Part shown: piece by piece, positions 52,559-63,885 of the stretch
Layout: each line of letters opens with the position of its first letter
How positions within the stretch are numbered: the first letter of the stretch is position 1
Made by a program: the position numbers and the translations under genes
Assembly: GCA_947471745.1 (NCBI GenBank)
Contig: CANJKZ010000979.1
Coordinates: 682,001 to 746,000, forward strand
DNA length: 64,000 nt
From: Closterium sp. Naga37s-1
Lineage: Eukaryota > Streptophyta > Zygnematophyceae > Desmidiales > Closteriaceae
Direction of reading: 5' to 3'
Notes under the pieces: model-generated
The model's database searches: none
The model's input: the letters and a program-made list of their open reading frames with translations, nothing else
What the model was told of the DNA's origin: nothing

Positions 52559-55500
52559 ATGGCGACGCCCAACGTTCTCGCATTCGAGCCTGACGGTCGT
52601 CCCCTCGAGTTCACTGTGTGGTTAGACGATCTCTAGCTGTTCCTTCTGACTGATGCCAAAGAGGGCGTTTCCCTGTTTGATTACGTCTCTGGCACTGCCG
52701 TTACTCCTGCTGCTGATGCTCCTGCTCTAGAACGCTCCCAGTGGCAGACTCGTGATGCTGCTGCACGCCTAGCTATTAGGAACCACCTGCCGATTACTGA
52801 GCGAGCGCACTTCAGCCAGCACAGAACTGCTAAGACACTGTACGACGCTGTAGTTGCGCGCTACTCCTCCCCGGCCACTGCAGCCATAGGTCGACTCATG
52901 CTACCGTACCTGTTCCCCGATCTTTCCTCGTTCACCACTGCTGAGGACCTAGTTTCTCACCTACGTGCTACTGACTCTCGCTTTCGTGCCGCTCTTTCAG
53001 CCGAGTTCTGCGCCGCAAACCCCCCCCCCCGATGTACTTCACTCTCTATTTCCTCGTCACCCGCCTCCCTGACACTCTTAGCTCTGTCAGGGACCACTTC
53101 CTAGCGCTAGACCCCACCACTCTCACTGTCGACGACTTCGAGAAGCACCTCCTCGCAGCAGAGAAGAACATCCTCGCTGTAGGTGCTGCTCGTGGCACTC
53201 CCCGCTCTCCCCTCTTTGAGGGGTGCTCCCCCTCCCCTCTCACCCCCTCCTACGCATCCGCAGCTGCTGCTCACGACTACCTTGGTGCTGAGGAGGTCGG
53301 AGCTGCTTCCGCTCCTAGAGGGAAGCGTCGCAGCGGCAGGGGCGGCAGGGGTGGCAGGGGCGGTGGGGGTGGCGGTGGAGGTGGCGGTGGTGCAGGTGGC
53401 GGGGAAGGTGGAGGTGGTGGGGGTGGTAGTGGGGGTGGAGGTGGTGGAGGTGGTGGTGGGGGCGGCGGAGGCACTGTGAGCGGTGCAAGGGGGAGCAGCG
53501 GCGATGGGGGAGGAGGGAGCGGTGGTGGCAGTGGTGGTCAGGGCCAGCAGCAGCCGCAGCAGCAGCAGCAGCACCAGCAGCAGCAGCGTCAGCGCCAGAC
53601 CCCCACTTCCCAGCAGCTTCTTGATTGGTATGCCAGGCGTGGGGTTTCTGGGGGTCCTGGTCGCTGCCCCTATATTATCCGCACTGGTCCCCGCACTGGT
53701 CGCCAGTGCACAGGTTTTCACACTGAGCAGCGCTGCTTCGCTCGACTTAGCGACGCCTGGCGTGCCAAGTTTCCTGATGCTCCTGAGTTCCCCAACTGGG
53801 CAGACTTGCTTAGGCGTGATGTCCCTATCTTTGATCTTGACTATGAGGCAATTCTTGCTGCTATGTATGCATTGTCTGTTAGTGCTGAGGGTGACTGCTA
53901 CTTGTGTGTGCCGCCAGCTCCTGGTATAGTCCCTGGTATAGCCCCTGCAGCACTTGGTGCTTGTGAGTCTGCTCCCCCTGGTACTGCGCCTTCACAGGCC
54001 TTGCACACCTTTACACTTGACTCTGGTGCTTCCCGCTGTTTCTTTCGCGACAGTACCACAGTCACTCCCCTCCCTGCACCTGTTCCTGTCTCACTGGCTG
54101 ACCCCTCTGGGGGCCCAGTGCTTGCACGGTCTTCCACTGTGCTTCCGTGTCCGGCGGTCCCGTCTGGTGAGCTGTCTGGTCTCCACCTCCCCTCGTTCTC
54201 TACGAACTTGGTGAGTAACGCTGTCCTCCAGGATGCGGGGGTTGACACCTTCACCCCTGGCCGGCAGCGTGTGGCGATTTGCACGTGCTCCTAGACTGGT
54301 CGCCACCTGGCCACGTTCACTCGTGCGCCAGGATCCAGTCTGTACACCCTCACCACTGCGTCGCGCTCCGCCCCTTTGTCTCCCCAGTTGCACGCTTCTG
54401 CTCAGGTTGCTACACAGTGTGAGTGTCGCCGGCTGTCGCACGACACTCTCCTGTGGCACCACCGCCTTGGTCACCCCTCCCTGCCTCGCCTTCGTAGCAT
54501 GCATTCTCGCTTCCTTGTTTCTGGTCTTCCCAGGTCTCTGCCTCCCCTCCCTCCCTCGCCTGCGCCGCCCTGCATTCCTTGCGTCGAGGGGCGGCAGCGC
54601 GCCGCTCCTCACTCCTCCTCGTTCCCTCCCACAGAGGCTCCACTGCAGACTCTCCACCTGGACGTGTGGGGCCCAGCCCGCGTCCGTGGACCGGGCCACA
54701 AGCGGTACTTCCTGCTGGTTGTCGACGACTACACGCGTTACACCACGGTCTTCCCCTTGCAGTGCAAAGGGGATGTCCCTGCTGTTCTGATCCCCTGGAT
54801 CCGCGCTACTCGTCTCCAGCTCCGCGAGCGGTTCCAGTCGGACTTTCCTGTCCTGCGTCTGCACTCTGACCGAGGTGGTGAGTTCTCCTCAGACCTCTTG
54901 GCAGCCTTCTGTGCGGAGCACGGCATCCGCCAGACTTTCACGCTTCCGGCCTCTCCGCAGCAGAATGGGGTTGCTGAGCGCCGCATTGGCTTAGTCATGG
55001 AGGTCGCTCGTACCTCCATGATCCATGCGGCTGCCCCCCATTTTCTGTGGCCGTTTGCGGTCAGGTACGCCGCGCATCAGCTCAACCTTTGGCCCCGTGT
55101 CTCCTTGCCGGAGACCTCGCCCACACTGCTGTGGACGGGGAAGGTTGGCGACGCGTCGCGTTTCCGAGTCTGGGGTGCTCGTGCCTTTGTCCGCGATACC
55201 GCTACGGACAAGCTCTCCCCTCGCGCCATTCCTTGTGTCTTCCTTGGCTTTGTCCCTGACGCGCCTGGCTGGCAGTTTTACGACCCCGCCTCGCGCCGTG
55301 TCTTTGCGTCTCAGGACGTCACCTTTGACGAGTCGGTCCCCTTTTACCGCCTCTTCCCCTACCGCACTGCTCCTCCCCCCCCCCCGCCGCTCTTTCTTGC
55401 CCCAGGTCCTCCCCAGGTAGACCCCCTCCCCGCGCCAGGTCCTGCTCCTTCAGGTGTCTCTCAGGTAGACCCCCCCGCGCCTGCGCCTGTTGAGGTCACT

Positions 55501-58395
55501 GGTGACTCAGGTCCTGCTGCTAGTGGTGATGTCCCTGGGGGTGCGGAGCTTGGGGGTGCTGAGTCTGGGGGCGCTGAGCGTGTGGAGCCTGGAGGTGCTG
55601 AGCCTACGCGTGAGGAGCCTGGAGGTGCTGCGTCTTGGGGTGCTCCGTCTGGAGGTGCTGCGTCTGGGGGTGCTGAGCCTGCGTGTGCGGAGCCTGGGGG
55701 TGCTGAGTCTGGGGGTGAGTCGCCTGAGGGTTCTGAGACTGCTGTTACGCGGTCTCCCTGGAGCAGTCGTCTTCGTTCGCGTGTGCCCCTTACCTCCCAG
55801 CAGCTGCACGTCTGGTACGGTCGCCGTCAGCGTCGCACTTCTGCACCTCTGGGCTCTACTGCTGGGGGTTCTTCTGCTGGTGTCGCTGGTCCCGGAGGTG
55901 CTCGTACTGGGGGTACTGGAGCTGCTGGGGCTGGCGGTGTTGCTGCTGGAGGTGCTGGAGGTGCTAGAGGTGCTGGAGGTGCTGAGGGTCCTGCGGTTGC
56001 TGGCGGTACTGGACCTGCTGAGGGTCCTGGAGCTACTGGCGGTGCTGGAGCTGCTGAGGGTCCTGGAGCTGCTGGAGGTACTGGAGCTGCTGGAGGTGCT
56101 GGAGCTGCTGGTGGTGCTGGAGCTACTGGTGCTGGTGGCATTGCTCAGCCGCGCCTGTTCTTCGCTATGCCGTCCCCGTCGTCTCAGCCACCACCTGACT
56201 CTGCACTTCGCCAGGTTCTCAGTCTTCCCTCGTCTACTGGTCTTCCGTTACAGCCTGGCTCACCGCTGCCTGCTCCTTCTCCGTACACAGAGCAGACTAG
56301 TGGCCTTGCAGAGCGTCGTGAGCCTGCGTCGCGTCCTGTCTCACCTGTCCGTTCTGGTCGTTCCGGTCGTCGTGTTCCTAGTCAGAGACAGCCGACTGTC
56401 TCCGAACCTCACCTTGTAGTTCGTCGTCCTTCCTCTCCTTCGTCGCGTGTTCCTCTGCTGCCTCCCCCTGCGTCCTCTCTGCCTGTCGTTGCTGACCCTG
56501 CGTCTGACCTGTTTCGTGCTGAGCACTCTACTGTCCCGCGTCTGCTTGCCACTGTTGTCACTGACCCGTCGTTTGAGTCTGCTGCTGCGTCTGCCTTAGT
56601 CGCTGAGCTTGTTGACTTTGCTGCTCATTGTCGTCTAGACTACGCCGCCAGTCTTGTTGCTGAGTCTGAGTCTGTCTGTCCTCCGTCCGTCGGGGGTGAG
56701 TGTGCTCTTGGCACGGACGTCCTTGAGGACAGGCAGGAGGACCTTGAGTGTCTTGCAGCCGCTGCGCCTCATCTCGTGTCCATGCTGCTTGCCCCTGAGG
56801 GAGACCCGGATGCACCAGACATCCCTACCCCGCGCTCTTACGCTGAGGCGATCGCGGGTGAGTACTCCTCTCAGTGGCAGACAGCCATGGACGCAGAGAT
56901 GGCATCCTGGAAGTCCACAGGCACTTACGTTGACGAGGTTCCCCCTCCTGGGGCGAACATTGTCAGTGTCATGTGGATTTTCAGGGTGAAGCGGCCTCCA
57001 GGTTCTCCGCCTGTCTTCAAGGCTCGTTACGTGGCTCGAGGCTTCAGTCAGCGAGAGGGAGTTGACTTCTTCCAGACCTTCTCCCCCACCCCGAAGATGA
57101 CCACTCTTCGGGTGCTGCTGCATGTTGCCGCTCAGCGTGACTACGAGCTTCACTCTCTTGACTTCAGCACAGCCTTCTTACAGGGCAGCTTGCACGAGGA
57201 GATCTGGCTGCGCCACCCTCTTGGCTTCACTGGGTCGTTCCCTCCTGGTACCCAGTGGAGCCTCCGGCGGCCAATCTACGGTCTCCGCCAGGCGCCACGT
57301 GAGTGGCACGACACACTGAGGACGACACTTGCGGCTCTTGGGTTTGCTCTGTCGACTGCTGACCCGTCGCTGTTTCTGCGCACCGACACTTCGCTGCCGC
57401 CGTTCTACATCCTCGTGTACGTCGACGACTTGGTCTTTGCCACTGCTGACACTGAGGCTCTCGCCCTGGTGAAGTCGGAGCTGCAGAAGAGACACACGTG
57501 CACAGACCTGGGTGAGCTGCACAGCTATCTTGGCTTGCAGATCACTCGGGACAGAGCACGCCGCACCATCACACTGACTCAGTCACACATGGTGCAGCAG
57601 GTCCTTCAGCGCTTCGGCTTCACCTGGTCCTCAGCACAGCCCACTCCTCTGGCTACAGGTCACTCGCTCTCAGCTCCACCTTCGGACGAGTCCGTAGAGC
57701 CGAGTGGTCCTTACCCAGAGCTAGTGGGCTGCCTCATGTACCTGATGACCTGCACTCGTCCTGACCTTGCGTACCCTCTTGGTCTTCTGGCTCGCTACGT
57801 GGCTCCTGGTCGGCACCGAAAGGTGCACATGGATGCTGCTAAGAGGGTACTACACTACTTGTGCAGTACATCGGGCATGGGGCTCGTGCTTGGAGGACGG
57901 GGTGACGTTGTCCTCACTGGTCACTCGGACGCCTCTTGGGTTGACGACCAGGCTACGCAGCGGTCGTCACAGGGTTACACCTTCAGCCTTGGTTCTGGTT
58001 CAGTTTCCTGGCGTTCTACACGTTCGTCTTCAGTTCTCGGCTCCAGCTGTGAGGCCGAGATCTACGCCACAGCCATGGCTGCGCAGGAGCTACGCTGGCT
58101 CACCTACCTGCTGACCGACTTGGGAGAGCGGCCTCGTTCTCCTCCAGTTCTGTACGTCGACAACAAGGCCGCCATCGCCTTGTGTCAGGAGCACAGACTG
58201 GAGCACAGAACAAAGCACATCGCTCTCCGTTACTTCCTTGCTCGAGAGCTGCAGCAGCGTGGCCAGCTTCGTCTTACTTACGTGGCCACTCGGGCCAACA
58301 CTGCTGATATATTCACCAAGGCGCTTCCGCCTGGTGATCATCAGCGTTTCTGTACTTTGTTAGGCCTTGTGCCCACGCTTCCTCACTTGCTGTAG
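52559..58395 (+). pseudogene. Gag-pol of element J (two TAG codons, one C-run indel)
   Basis: ATG 52559 (MATPNVLAFEPDG). Codon 26 is TAG (52634-52636) where H has CAG. At the C run 53020-53030 two extra bases shift the frame, which continues from 53032 (MYFTLYFLVTRLPD). Gly-rich linker about 53330-53540; C-X13-C-X3-H-X4-C at about 53660-53740. Protease DSGAS is near 54018, and TAG at 54292-54294 (CTC*T, where G has CAG). Then the frame is open to TAG 58393-58395: HH...CC, integrase MDVWGP equivalent LDVWGP, HSDRGGE, NGVAERR, spacer, RT with SLDFSTAFLQG and YVDD near 57418, and RNase H with CEAEIYA and YVDNKAA. Three point-scale lesions only. Confidence 0.9.
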
Positions 58396-58621
58396 GCTTT
58401 GTTTGTACTGTGATCTATATGTATACCTGCATGCTTGCTCTTGTAGGCTGATATCAATGTGCTGTTGTTGTTACACATATATCTCTGCATGTGAACTGGC
58501 CTTGTGGCCTCTTGCTTGTGCTCAGATTGTGTGGTGACGTTGTGATCCACCCTGAGCTTGCTTTGCATTTCCTGTCTGGCCTTGTGACCTTCTGTTCTCC
58601 CCCACTTTGCCTATGGGGGTG
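58396..58621 (+). promoter_or_regulatory. 3' UTR and polypurine tract of element J
   Basis: Shared blocks gcatgtgaactggccttgtggcc, tgtggtgacgttgtgatccacc and the ccccca/tggggg hairpin with polypurine tract before 58622. Confidence 0.7.
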
Positions 58622-58756
58622 TGTCAAACATATGTTTATATGTTTAAGTTAGATAGGCTGTAGTGGGGTACTCATTGTGGGGTACAACCCCTTAGATTTT
58701 TCCTCTTGTACCAACACTCTTGATAGTTGAATCATCCATTGCCTAGCCTTTCGACA
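58622..58756 (+). repeat. 3' LTR of element J (135 bp)
   Basis: Three substitutions from the 5' LTR, followed by TSD cttgt. Confidence 0.92.
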
Positions 58757-58761
58757 CTTGT

Positions 58762-58954
58762 TTGTGGTATCATCCTTTGTCTAATCTAAGAATCCACTTC
58801 TTGATTCTCTTCTCAACTCTCTCGTCGACTTCTCTGAAGCTAGGCTTCTCCCTTTGCCTAGCTTCATTCCGCTGCGACACTCTTCTACTTTCTAGCTACG
58901 GCGCCACACCTTCGCCTAGGCCGGCCTGGCCAGCTGCGCCGTAGCCCTGTTTCA
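58762..58954 (+). repeat. 3' LTR of element I, second part
   Basis: Continues the element I LTR after element J and ends CCCTGTTTCA. TSD cacgg follows at 58955-58959. Confidence 0.9.
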
Positions 58955-59006
58955 CACGGCCCACGAAGAGCCTAAACGTTGCCGAGTTTCTCCAGAGAAA
59001 TCTCAC

Positions 59007-59316
59007 CTGTCAGATTCCCGAGAGCCTCAGCGTCTTTTGGCTTAGGCAGCGGGCACGGCCCTGCATCCGGTGGTCCGCCCTTCCCGCCATTTTTGTCGTT
59101 CTTGTCCTTCACAGGGCGCGCCGTCGTGATCGCTGCGCAGAAGATGGAAGTAAGGACACACGTAATAAGCTTGTATCAGACGCATGGAAAATGAAGCCCC
59201 TCACGGGATTATACGGATCACAGGTAGCAGAGGTAGATATTCACATGACACTCATCGATGGATGCTGTGACGACGAGGAGAAAAATGGACAAGCTGAGGT
59301 AACGGTGGAGCCCCAT
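59007..59316 (-). CDS. CHRD-like gene, exon 2 and putative signal-peptide exon
   Basis: Exon 2 is 59132-59007, between a gcgcag acceptor and a GTGAGA donor. It reads ITTARPVKDKNDKNGG, then PDAGPCPLPKPKDAEALGNLT, and joins in phase to exon 3 at 49722 across a 9.3-kb intron; without element I and one TSD copy that intron would be 248 bp. A likely first exon starts at ATG 59316 (MGLHRYLSLSIFLLVVTAS), a good signal peptide, which points to a secreted or cell-wall protein. Its donor is unclear (a gtcatg near 59254 would keep phase). Exon 2 is well supported by frame and phase; exon 1 is tentative. Confidence 0.55.
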
Positions 59317-59426
59317 AGCGTGCGAAATCCCCTAGCTGCTGAATTAGTTCCTAGCGATTTGAGAAAAAGGAATCCAGCTGCTTGATCAGAAGGCGAATGA
59401 AGATGCCTGCCAGAATCAGCAGCGGT

Positions 59427-59436
59427 GGTATTTATC
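59427..59436 (-). promoter_or_regulatory. Possible TATA box of the CHRD-like gene
   Basis: Minus-strand gataaatacc, about 110 bp upstream of the candidate ATG at 59316. Position and sequence fit a TATA element, but no transcription start data are available. Confidence 0.35.
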
Positions 59437-59439
59437 CTC

Positions 59440-60568
59440 TAATTGAAAGCTGAGCATGTGGTGGCCACACAAACTTTTCAGTTCGTTTCCGACAAAAATC
59501 GACTGCGTTATAGAACGATACAGATAGGTTCTGTAAAATTTCCCTGTGGTAATTTGGTTTCAACACGCGCTCTGGGAAACTAGGAGAATGCGCTGCGACA
59601 TTGGGATGGACGCATTTGGCGGGGTACCTGGCGGGAAGTGAAACCACACTGCATGTGACATCGCGTATGTTGAGGGTACGGACAACATCATAGAAAGTTG
59701 CACAATCAGTGCCCCAAAAAAATCTACAAACACCAGCGGAGATGGTGACGAAGTTGGGGGTTTTTTTAGCGAGAGAATTGCTCCAGTGCCTTGTTTGGTG
59801 ATTCGCTCTTGCCCACGTGTCCCCGAATTGCTCGAGTGGCCATCAAATTCAGTGATAATTGCTCGAGTGGCCACGCCAGGGCATTTTCGAGGGGTTTTTT
59901 TTCTCCGGCACATTACCCTACCAGGGTTTGTATCCCCGAAATTCCTCGTTCGCACGAGTCTCATCCCGCGGTAGTGATTCGTATTATTCCCCACCTGAAA
60001 ATTTCGGGTGGTTGGCGGGCACGAACGTGGCCCGACCAATAGTATATGCACGGCCATTTTCGCCCCATTGCGCGACCAATGAGCGCGCGGGCAAACAAAT
60101 TCGGAACCAATAAGCGCTCGAGCATATAAATCCGCGATCATAAACCTCAATTGACCAGCATCAAACCGCAACAGCCCTAACGACCGCGCATGATTCGTCA
60201 ATGATATGCTCGGTGCAATTGTTGGCATTACACGTCCAATCAAGTGCCATCATTAAGGATTGCGACCATATTTGACCGCGCCAATGAAACTCAATTTACT
60301 TTATGATCTTGCCAATCATATTCTAAAAACACTCGCACAAGCATAAACTCTGGCCAATTAGGTTCAAGTTAAAACGCTCAAACTCAGTTTGGTACGCCTA
60401 TATCATCTTCCCGCGCATTATGATTTGAAACATATGCTACAGATCGCTCACACCATTTCCTCGTTGTTTTAGGGTTGACATCTACCCTTGCCTTCGATTA
60501 GACCACTTAGGTCCTTACAGGAGGTTCTTCTAGGAGCTTTTCCGGCTTGAACGTTCCTATTAGCCGCA
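59440..60568. other. Intergenic region between the CHRD-like gene and MULE transposase
   Basis: AT-richer DNA. Contains two copies of attgctcgagtggcca (about 59826 and 59858) and several ccaatgagcgcg/ccaataagcgctcg words (about 60076-60120). A 227-codon minus frame (60243-59560) has no recognised motif. The left end of the MULE element should be here, but without its right end I cannot define the inverted repeat. Confidence 0.45.
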
Positions 60569-61166
60569 ATGGGTTCGATGTCTTACACCTCTAACACAGA
60601 GTCCGACTCAGGCGATGAAGATACAGAGTTTTTCTTCGTTGGAACTGGAGAGCCCAAAAAAAGTGATATGTACCGTTCGTTGCTCCGGGAAAAGGTCGTC
60701 GACGAGGACCGCTCGCCACACATTGTGATAGACGATCGAGCCTCGTTGTGTGAAGGTCAACTATACTCGTCTAAGCAATTTTTGTACGAAGCACTAGAAG
60801 ACTATTCGGTAGCTTGCAACTTCGGATTTAGGGTTATGAGGAGTAGGCGAAACAGAGTCCACGCCATATGCATGAGTCAACATGAGCGTCTTAAACCAGC
60901 GTGCAGGTGGCGGTGTGAGTACTCCACTGACGGTGTGGGTGGGTTTTGGCGTGTTGACAAACTGTCCGCCCCATCATCTCATTGCTGCTCACCCGTTGAT
61001 CGGGATCGCTACGTGAAGCATACAACAAATAAAGTGTCATATCTGCAGCGTCATCATGGCAACCTTGTCCATGCTGCACCACATCACCCTCCCGGGACGT
61101 ACAAGGATCAGATTGCGTCAACCGGTGGTCCGGATATCAATTATCACCAATCATGGCGGTACGTCT

Positions 61167-61395
61167 TGTCGGAAAATATAATTTAATATTTTCTATATGT
61201 AACTGCCTGTAGGATTGATTACTGTAGTTATAGCGTTTTCCTATTTGGTGGTGCACCTTTCTTGCTTGTTGTCTCATATTTGTACCCTTGAACCTATAGT
61301 GAAACCCCTCATTCCTCTCGACATTTTTCCTAAACTCGAACTCAACTTCCTACCTCACTAGCTATGGCTCCTAAGTCTAGCTAAGAACTTTGTCA
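61167..61395 (+). repeat. 5' LTR of element M (229 bp)
   Basis: Runs from TGTCGGAAAATATAA to AACTTTGTCA. Contains GGTGCA...TGTACC, which would pair with one G-U and sits where the copia LTRs have their hairpin. Confidence 0.92.
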
Positions 61396-62446
61396 TGCTA
61401 TCAGAGTGATCACGGTCCTGGCCTGTGGACCCGCCCTATTGCTTCCGCTGCTACTCTGTGTTCTGCACGCCCCGTGGCGTGCCCCCTTAATTTTCTCTTA
61501 GCGGCCCCGTCGCCGCCCTTTCAAAGGCCCCTCGCGGCCCCTTCGCGGCCCCGTCGCCGCCCTTCCGCGGCCCCGTCGCCGCCCTTTCAGCGGCCCCATC
61601 GCCGCCCTTTCAGCGGCCCCGTCGTCGCCCGCCCTTCAGCAGGCCCCGTCGCCCGCCCTTTCAGCGGCCCCGTCGCCCGCCTTTCAGCAGGCCCCGTCGC
61701 CCGCCCTTTCAGCGGGCCCCGTCGCCGCCCTACCAGCAGCCCTTCGCCCGCCCTTTCAGTGGCCCCACCGCCGCCCTTCCTGCGGCCCTACGGCCCCGTC
61801 GCCAACCTGCGGCCCCGCCACCTGAGGCCCCGATGCCACCTACGGCCCCGCCCACTTGCGGCCCCGACCCCGCCCCGGCCATGCCCCGTCGCCAGCCGCG
61901 GCACACCGGGGGCACGTGCACCGCCCCCCCCCCTTTTCCCGTAACCCGTCGCGGCTCCTTCGGGGGCCGCACGCGGCCCCCTCAGGTCACCTCGACAGGT
62001 GCCGGGAGGGGCGACCTGGAAGGGGGGGGCAGGCGTCGCCCCCTCTGCCGCCTGCTTTGGCACCCGGGGAGGCCGTGCGTCGCCCCCCCCCCCCCCCCCC
62101 CCCCCCCCCCTCTCCTCCTCCTTTTTTTTCCCGCTGCTACAGCTGCCGCTGGGGGGGAGGGTGTGAGGGTGTGGGGGAGCCCGGGGAGTGGCACTGGGGT
62201 GGCGGGTGTGAGACCACCCAGCACCCGTCCCTCCACCTCTCCTCTCTTCCCCCCTCTGCTGCTCCTGCAGCAGTGTGTGGGGGAGGGGGAAAGGGAGGGG
62301 GAGGGGGAGGGTGAGAGGGTGTGAGGGTGTGGGGGAGCCAGGGGAGTGGTATTATTGAAACACTTTTCTCCTCCTGCGCAATCGTGATGTACCCCTTCGG
62401 AGGGCGCTAACTGCATACTCATCTCCTACAGCCAGTTATAGGGGCG
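61396..62446 (+). other. Internal region of element M, non-coding
   Basis: About 61496-61870 is a cggccccgtcgccgccctttcag-type array, placed like the leaders of the coding elements. About 62080-62110 is a long C run. About 62150-62345 is ggtgtgagggtgtggggga text duplicated at both ends. Proline-rich frames are compositional. Confidence 0.8.
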
Positions 62447-62675
62447 TGTCGGAAAATATAATTTAATATTTTCTATATGTAACTGCCTGTAGGATTGATT
62501 ACTGTAGTTATAGCGTTTTCCTATTTGGTGGTGCACCTTTCTTGCTTGTTGTCTCATATTTGTACCCTTGAACCTATAGTGAAACCCCTCATTCCTCTCG
62601 ACATTTTTCCTAAACTCGAACTCAACTTCCTACCTCACTAGCTATGGCTCCTAAGTCTAGCTAAGAACTTTGTCA
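62447..62675 (+). repeat. 3' LTR of element M (229 bp)
   Basis: Reads identical to the 5' LTR; TSD cgtct follows and the MULE intron resumes. Confidence 0.92.
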
Positions 62676-63031
62676 CGTCTCGAAACATTCTCTCCATATC
62701 GCTTCCATTGTCACATACACATTCTTAAGCACACCATTCACCTTCTGTTTTCTCAACGTGCCTATCTTTTCTCGCACATCGTCATCCCTCATAGTAGGCT
62801 CAAGGAAAGGATGCTGAAGGAGCGCTTTGGAGATTGGAAAACTTCTTTCCGCTACATTCCTCGGGTGTTGGAATGGTTCAGAGAGATTGACCCTGATTCA
62901 ACGCTCGACCTTGTGACGAGGGATCACGCTTTCTTCCGGGCTTTTGCCGCCCCATCGGCATAAAAAACTGCTCTAAGGTTCTGCCGACCGGTCATTGGCA
63001 TGGATGGTACATTTCTCATTCGGGCGCAGCG

Positions 63032-63161
63032 TGTCAGATTTATATGACTTAGCTGCTGTAGGCTTTAATGGGGTAGCACATATGGGGTACAGCTTTCTAG
63101 GGTTTGTACTTGTACCCAACTTTCCCTTAGTCATTTCCATTCCTGTTTTCATAATTTCACA
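63032..63161 (+). repeat. 5' LTR of element K (130 bp)
   Basis: Runs from TGTCAGATTTATATG to AATTTCACA. Primer site tggtatagagc at 63162. Differs from the LTR of A by a few bases and small deletions. Confidence 0.92.
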
Positions 63162-63173
63162 TGGTATAGAGCG

Positions 63174-63885
63174 GGTTCCTACATGGGATCGTTCCTTCCT
63201 AAGGGCCCACCATAAGAATTTTTTTTAGCTGCCCGCGCGCATTGCGCCCTGCCCTAAATTTTTTTTTTAGCGGCCCCTACGCTGCCCCTACGCGGCCCCT
63301 ACGCGGCCTCCTACGCGCCCCCTATGCGACCCCTGGCGGCGCCCTGACAAGGCCCCTGCCGGCACCCTATCGCGGCCCCTGACGCGGCCCCTGGCGGCGC
63401 CCTGACGCGGCCCCTGGCGGCGCCCTGACACGGCCCCTGACGCCGCCTGACGCGGCCCTGACGCGGCCCCTGACGCGGCCCTGACGCGGCCTGACGCGGC
63501 CCCTGGCGGCGCCCTGACGCGGCCCCTGACGCGGCGCCCTGACGCGGCCCCTGCCGCGGCCCTGACGCGGCCCTGACGCGGCCCCTGACGCGGCCCTGAC
63601 GCGGCCTGACGCGGCCCCTGCCGCGGCCCTGACGCGGCCCCTGACGCGGCCCTGACGCGGCCCTGACGCGGCCCCTGCCGCGGCCCTGACGCGGCCCCTG
63701 ACGCGGCCCCTGACGCGGCCCCTGACGCGGCCTGACGCGGCCCTGACGCGGCTCCTGGCGGCGCCCTGCCGCGGCCCCTGACGCGGCCCCTACGTCGCCC
63801 CTGTCGCGGCCCCTAACGCGGCCCCTACACCGCCCCTGCCGCGGCCTCTGCACGGCCCCTGCAGCGGCCCCTGCACCGCCCCTGC
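63174..63885 (+). repeat. GC-rich leader of element K
   Basis: cggcccctgacgcggccctg-type array, the same units and order as the reverse complement of about 5240-5800 in element A. It lacks the ATG-proximal 24-bp array because of the leader-gag deletion. Confidence 0.8.

Larger units (their letters stand above)
51435..58756 (+). mobile_element. Element J: copia element inside the 3' LTR of I
   Basis: LTRs 51435-51569 and 58622-58756 (135 bp, three substitutions). TSD cttgt at 51430-51434 and 58757-58761. Complete structure with leader, gag-pol, 3' UTR and polypurine tract. Two TAG codons and one indel in a C run stop full-length translation; otherwise nearly intact. Confidence 0.95.
49924..58954 (+). 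mobile_element. Element I: small non-autonomous LTR element, split by element J
   Basis: The 5' LTR is 49924-50370 (447 bp). The 3' LTR is 51179-51434 plus 58762-58954, cut by element J. TSD cacgg at 49919-49923 and 58955-58959. The internal region is only 50371-51178 (808 bp) and non-coding, with a primer site ttggtatccgagcc at its start and a purine tract (ggggaggggaataa) at its end. Without J the element is about 1.7 kb, a TRIM-like derivative. It sits in intron 2 of the CHRD-like gene, in opposite orientation to it. Confidence 0.9.
61167..62675 (+). mobile_element. Element M: young non-autonomous LTR element in the MULE intron
   Basis: 1509 bp. LTRs 61167-61395 and 62447-62675 (229 bp) show no difference by eye. 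TSD cgtct (61162-61166 and 62676-62680). Primer-like site tgctatcagagtg at 61396 and a purine tract ataggggcg before the 3' LTR. The internal 1051 bp contains a GC-rich array and C/G runs and no protein domain, so it needs enzymes from another element. LTR layout relates it to solo LTR N. Confidence 0.93.
60569..63031 (+). pseudogene. MULE (MuDR-type) transposase, interrupted by M and K
   Basis: Exon 1 60569-61158 (MGSMSYTSNTESDSGDED...) holds the MuDR N-terminal DNA-binding region: LYSSKQFLYEALEDYSVACNFGFRV, then a Cys-containing stretch with CRWRC, GGFWRVDKL and HCCSPVDRDRYV. Intron 61159-62797 starts GTACGT and ends ATAGTAG. Exon 2 from 62798 continues in phase (WRLKERMLKERFGDWKTSFRYIPRVLEWF) and reaches the start of the MULE catalytic domain (FCRPVIGMDGTFL), whose Asp begins the DDE set. 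A TAA at about 62961-62963 interrupts just before it. Element M sits in the intron and element K truncates the gene at 63031. Transposases of this type cut and paste DNA with long inverted repeats. This copy is inactive. Confidence 0.82.

Noticed and set aside
51591..52593. Gln/Ala/Gly-rich or Cys/Leu-rich proteins of over 300 residues in the leader of J
   Set aside because: Translation of the tgcctgcctgctgcc array, open in many frames; no non-repeat domain.
59560..60243. 227-codon minus-strand open frame between the CHRD-like gene and MULE
   Set aside because: No recognisable motif, no signal of codon bias, and it lies where MULE terminal sequence is expected.
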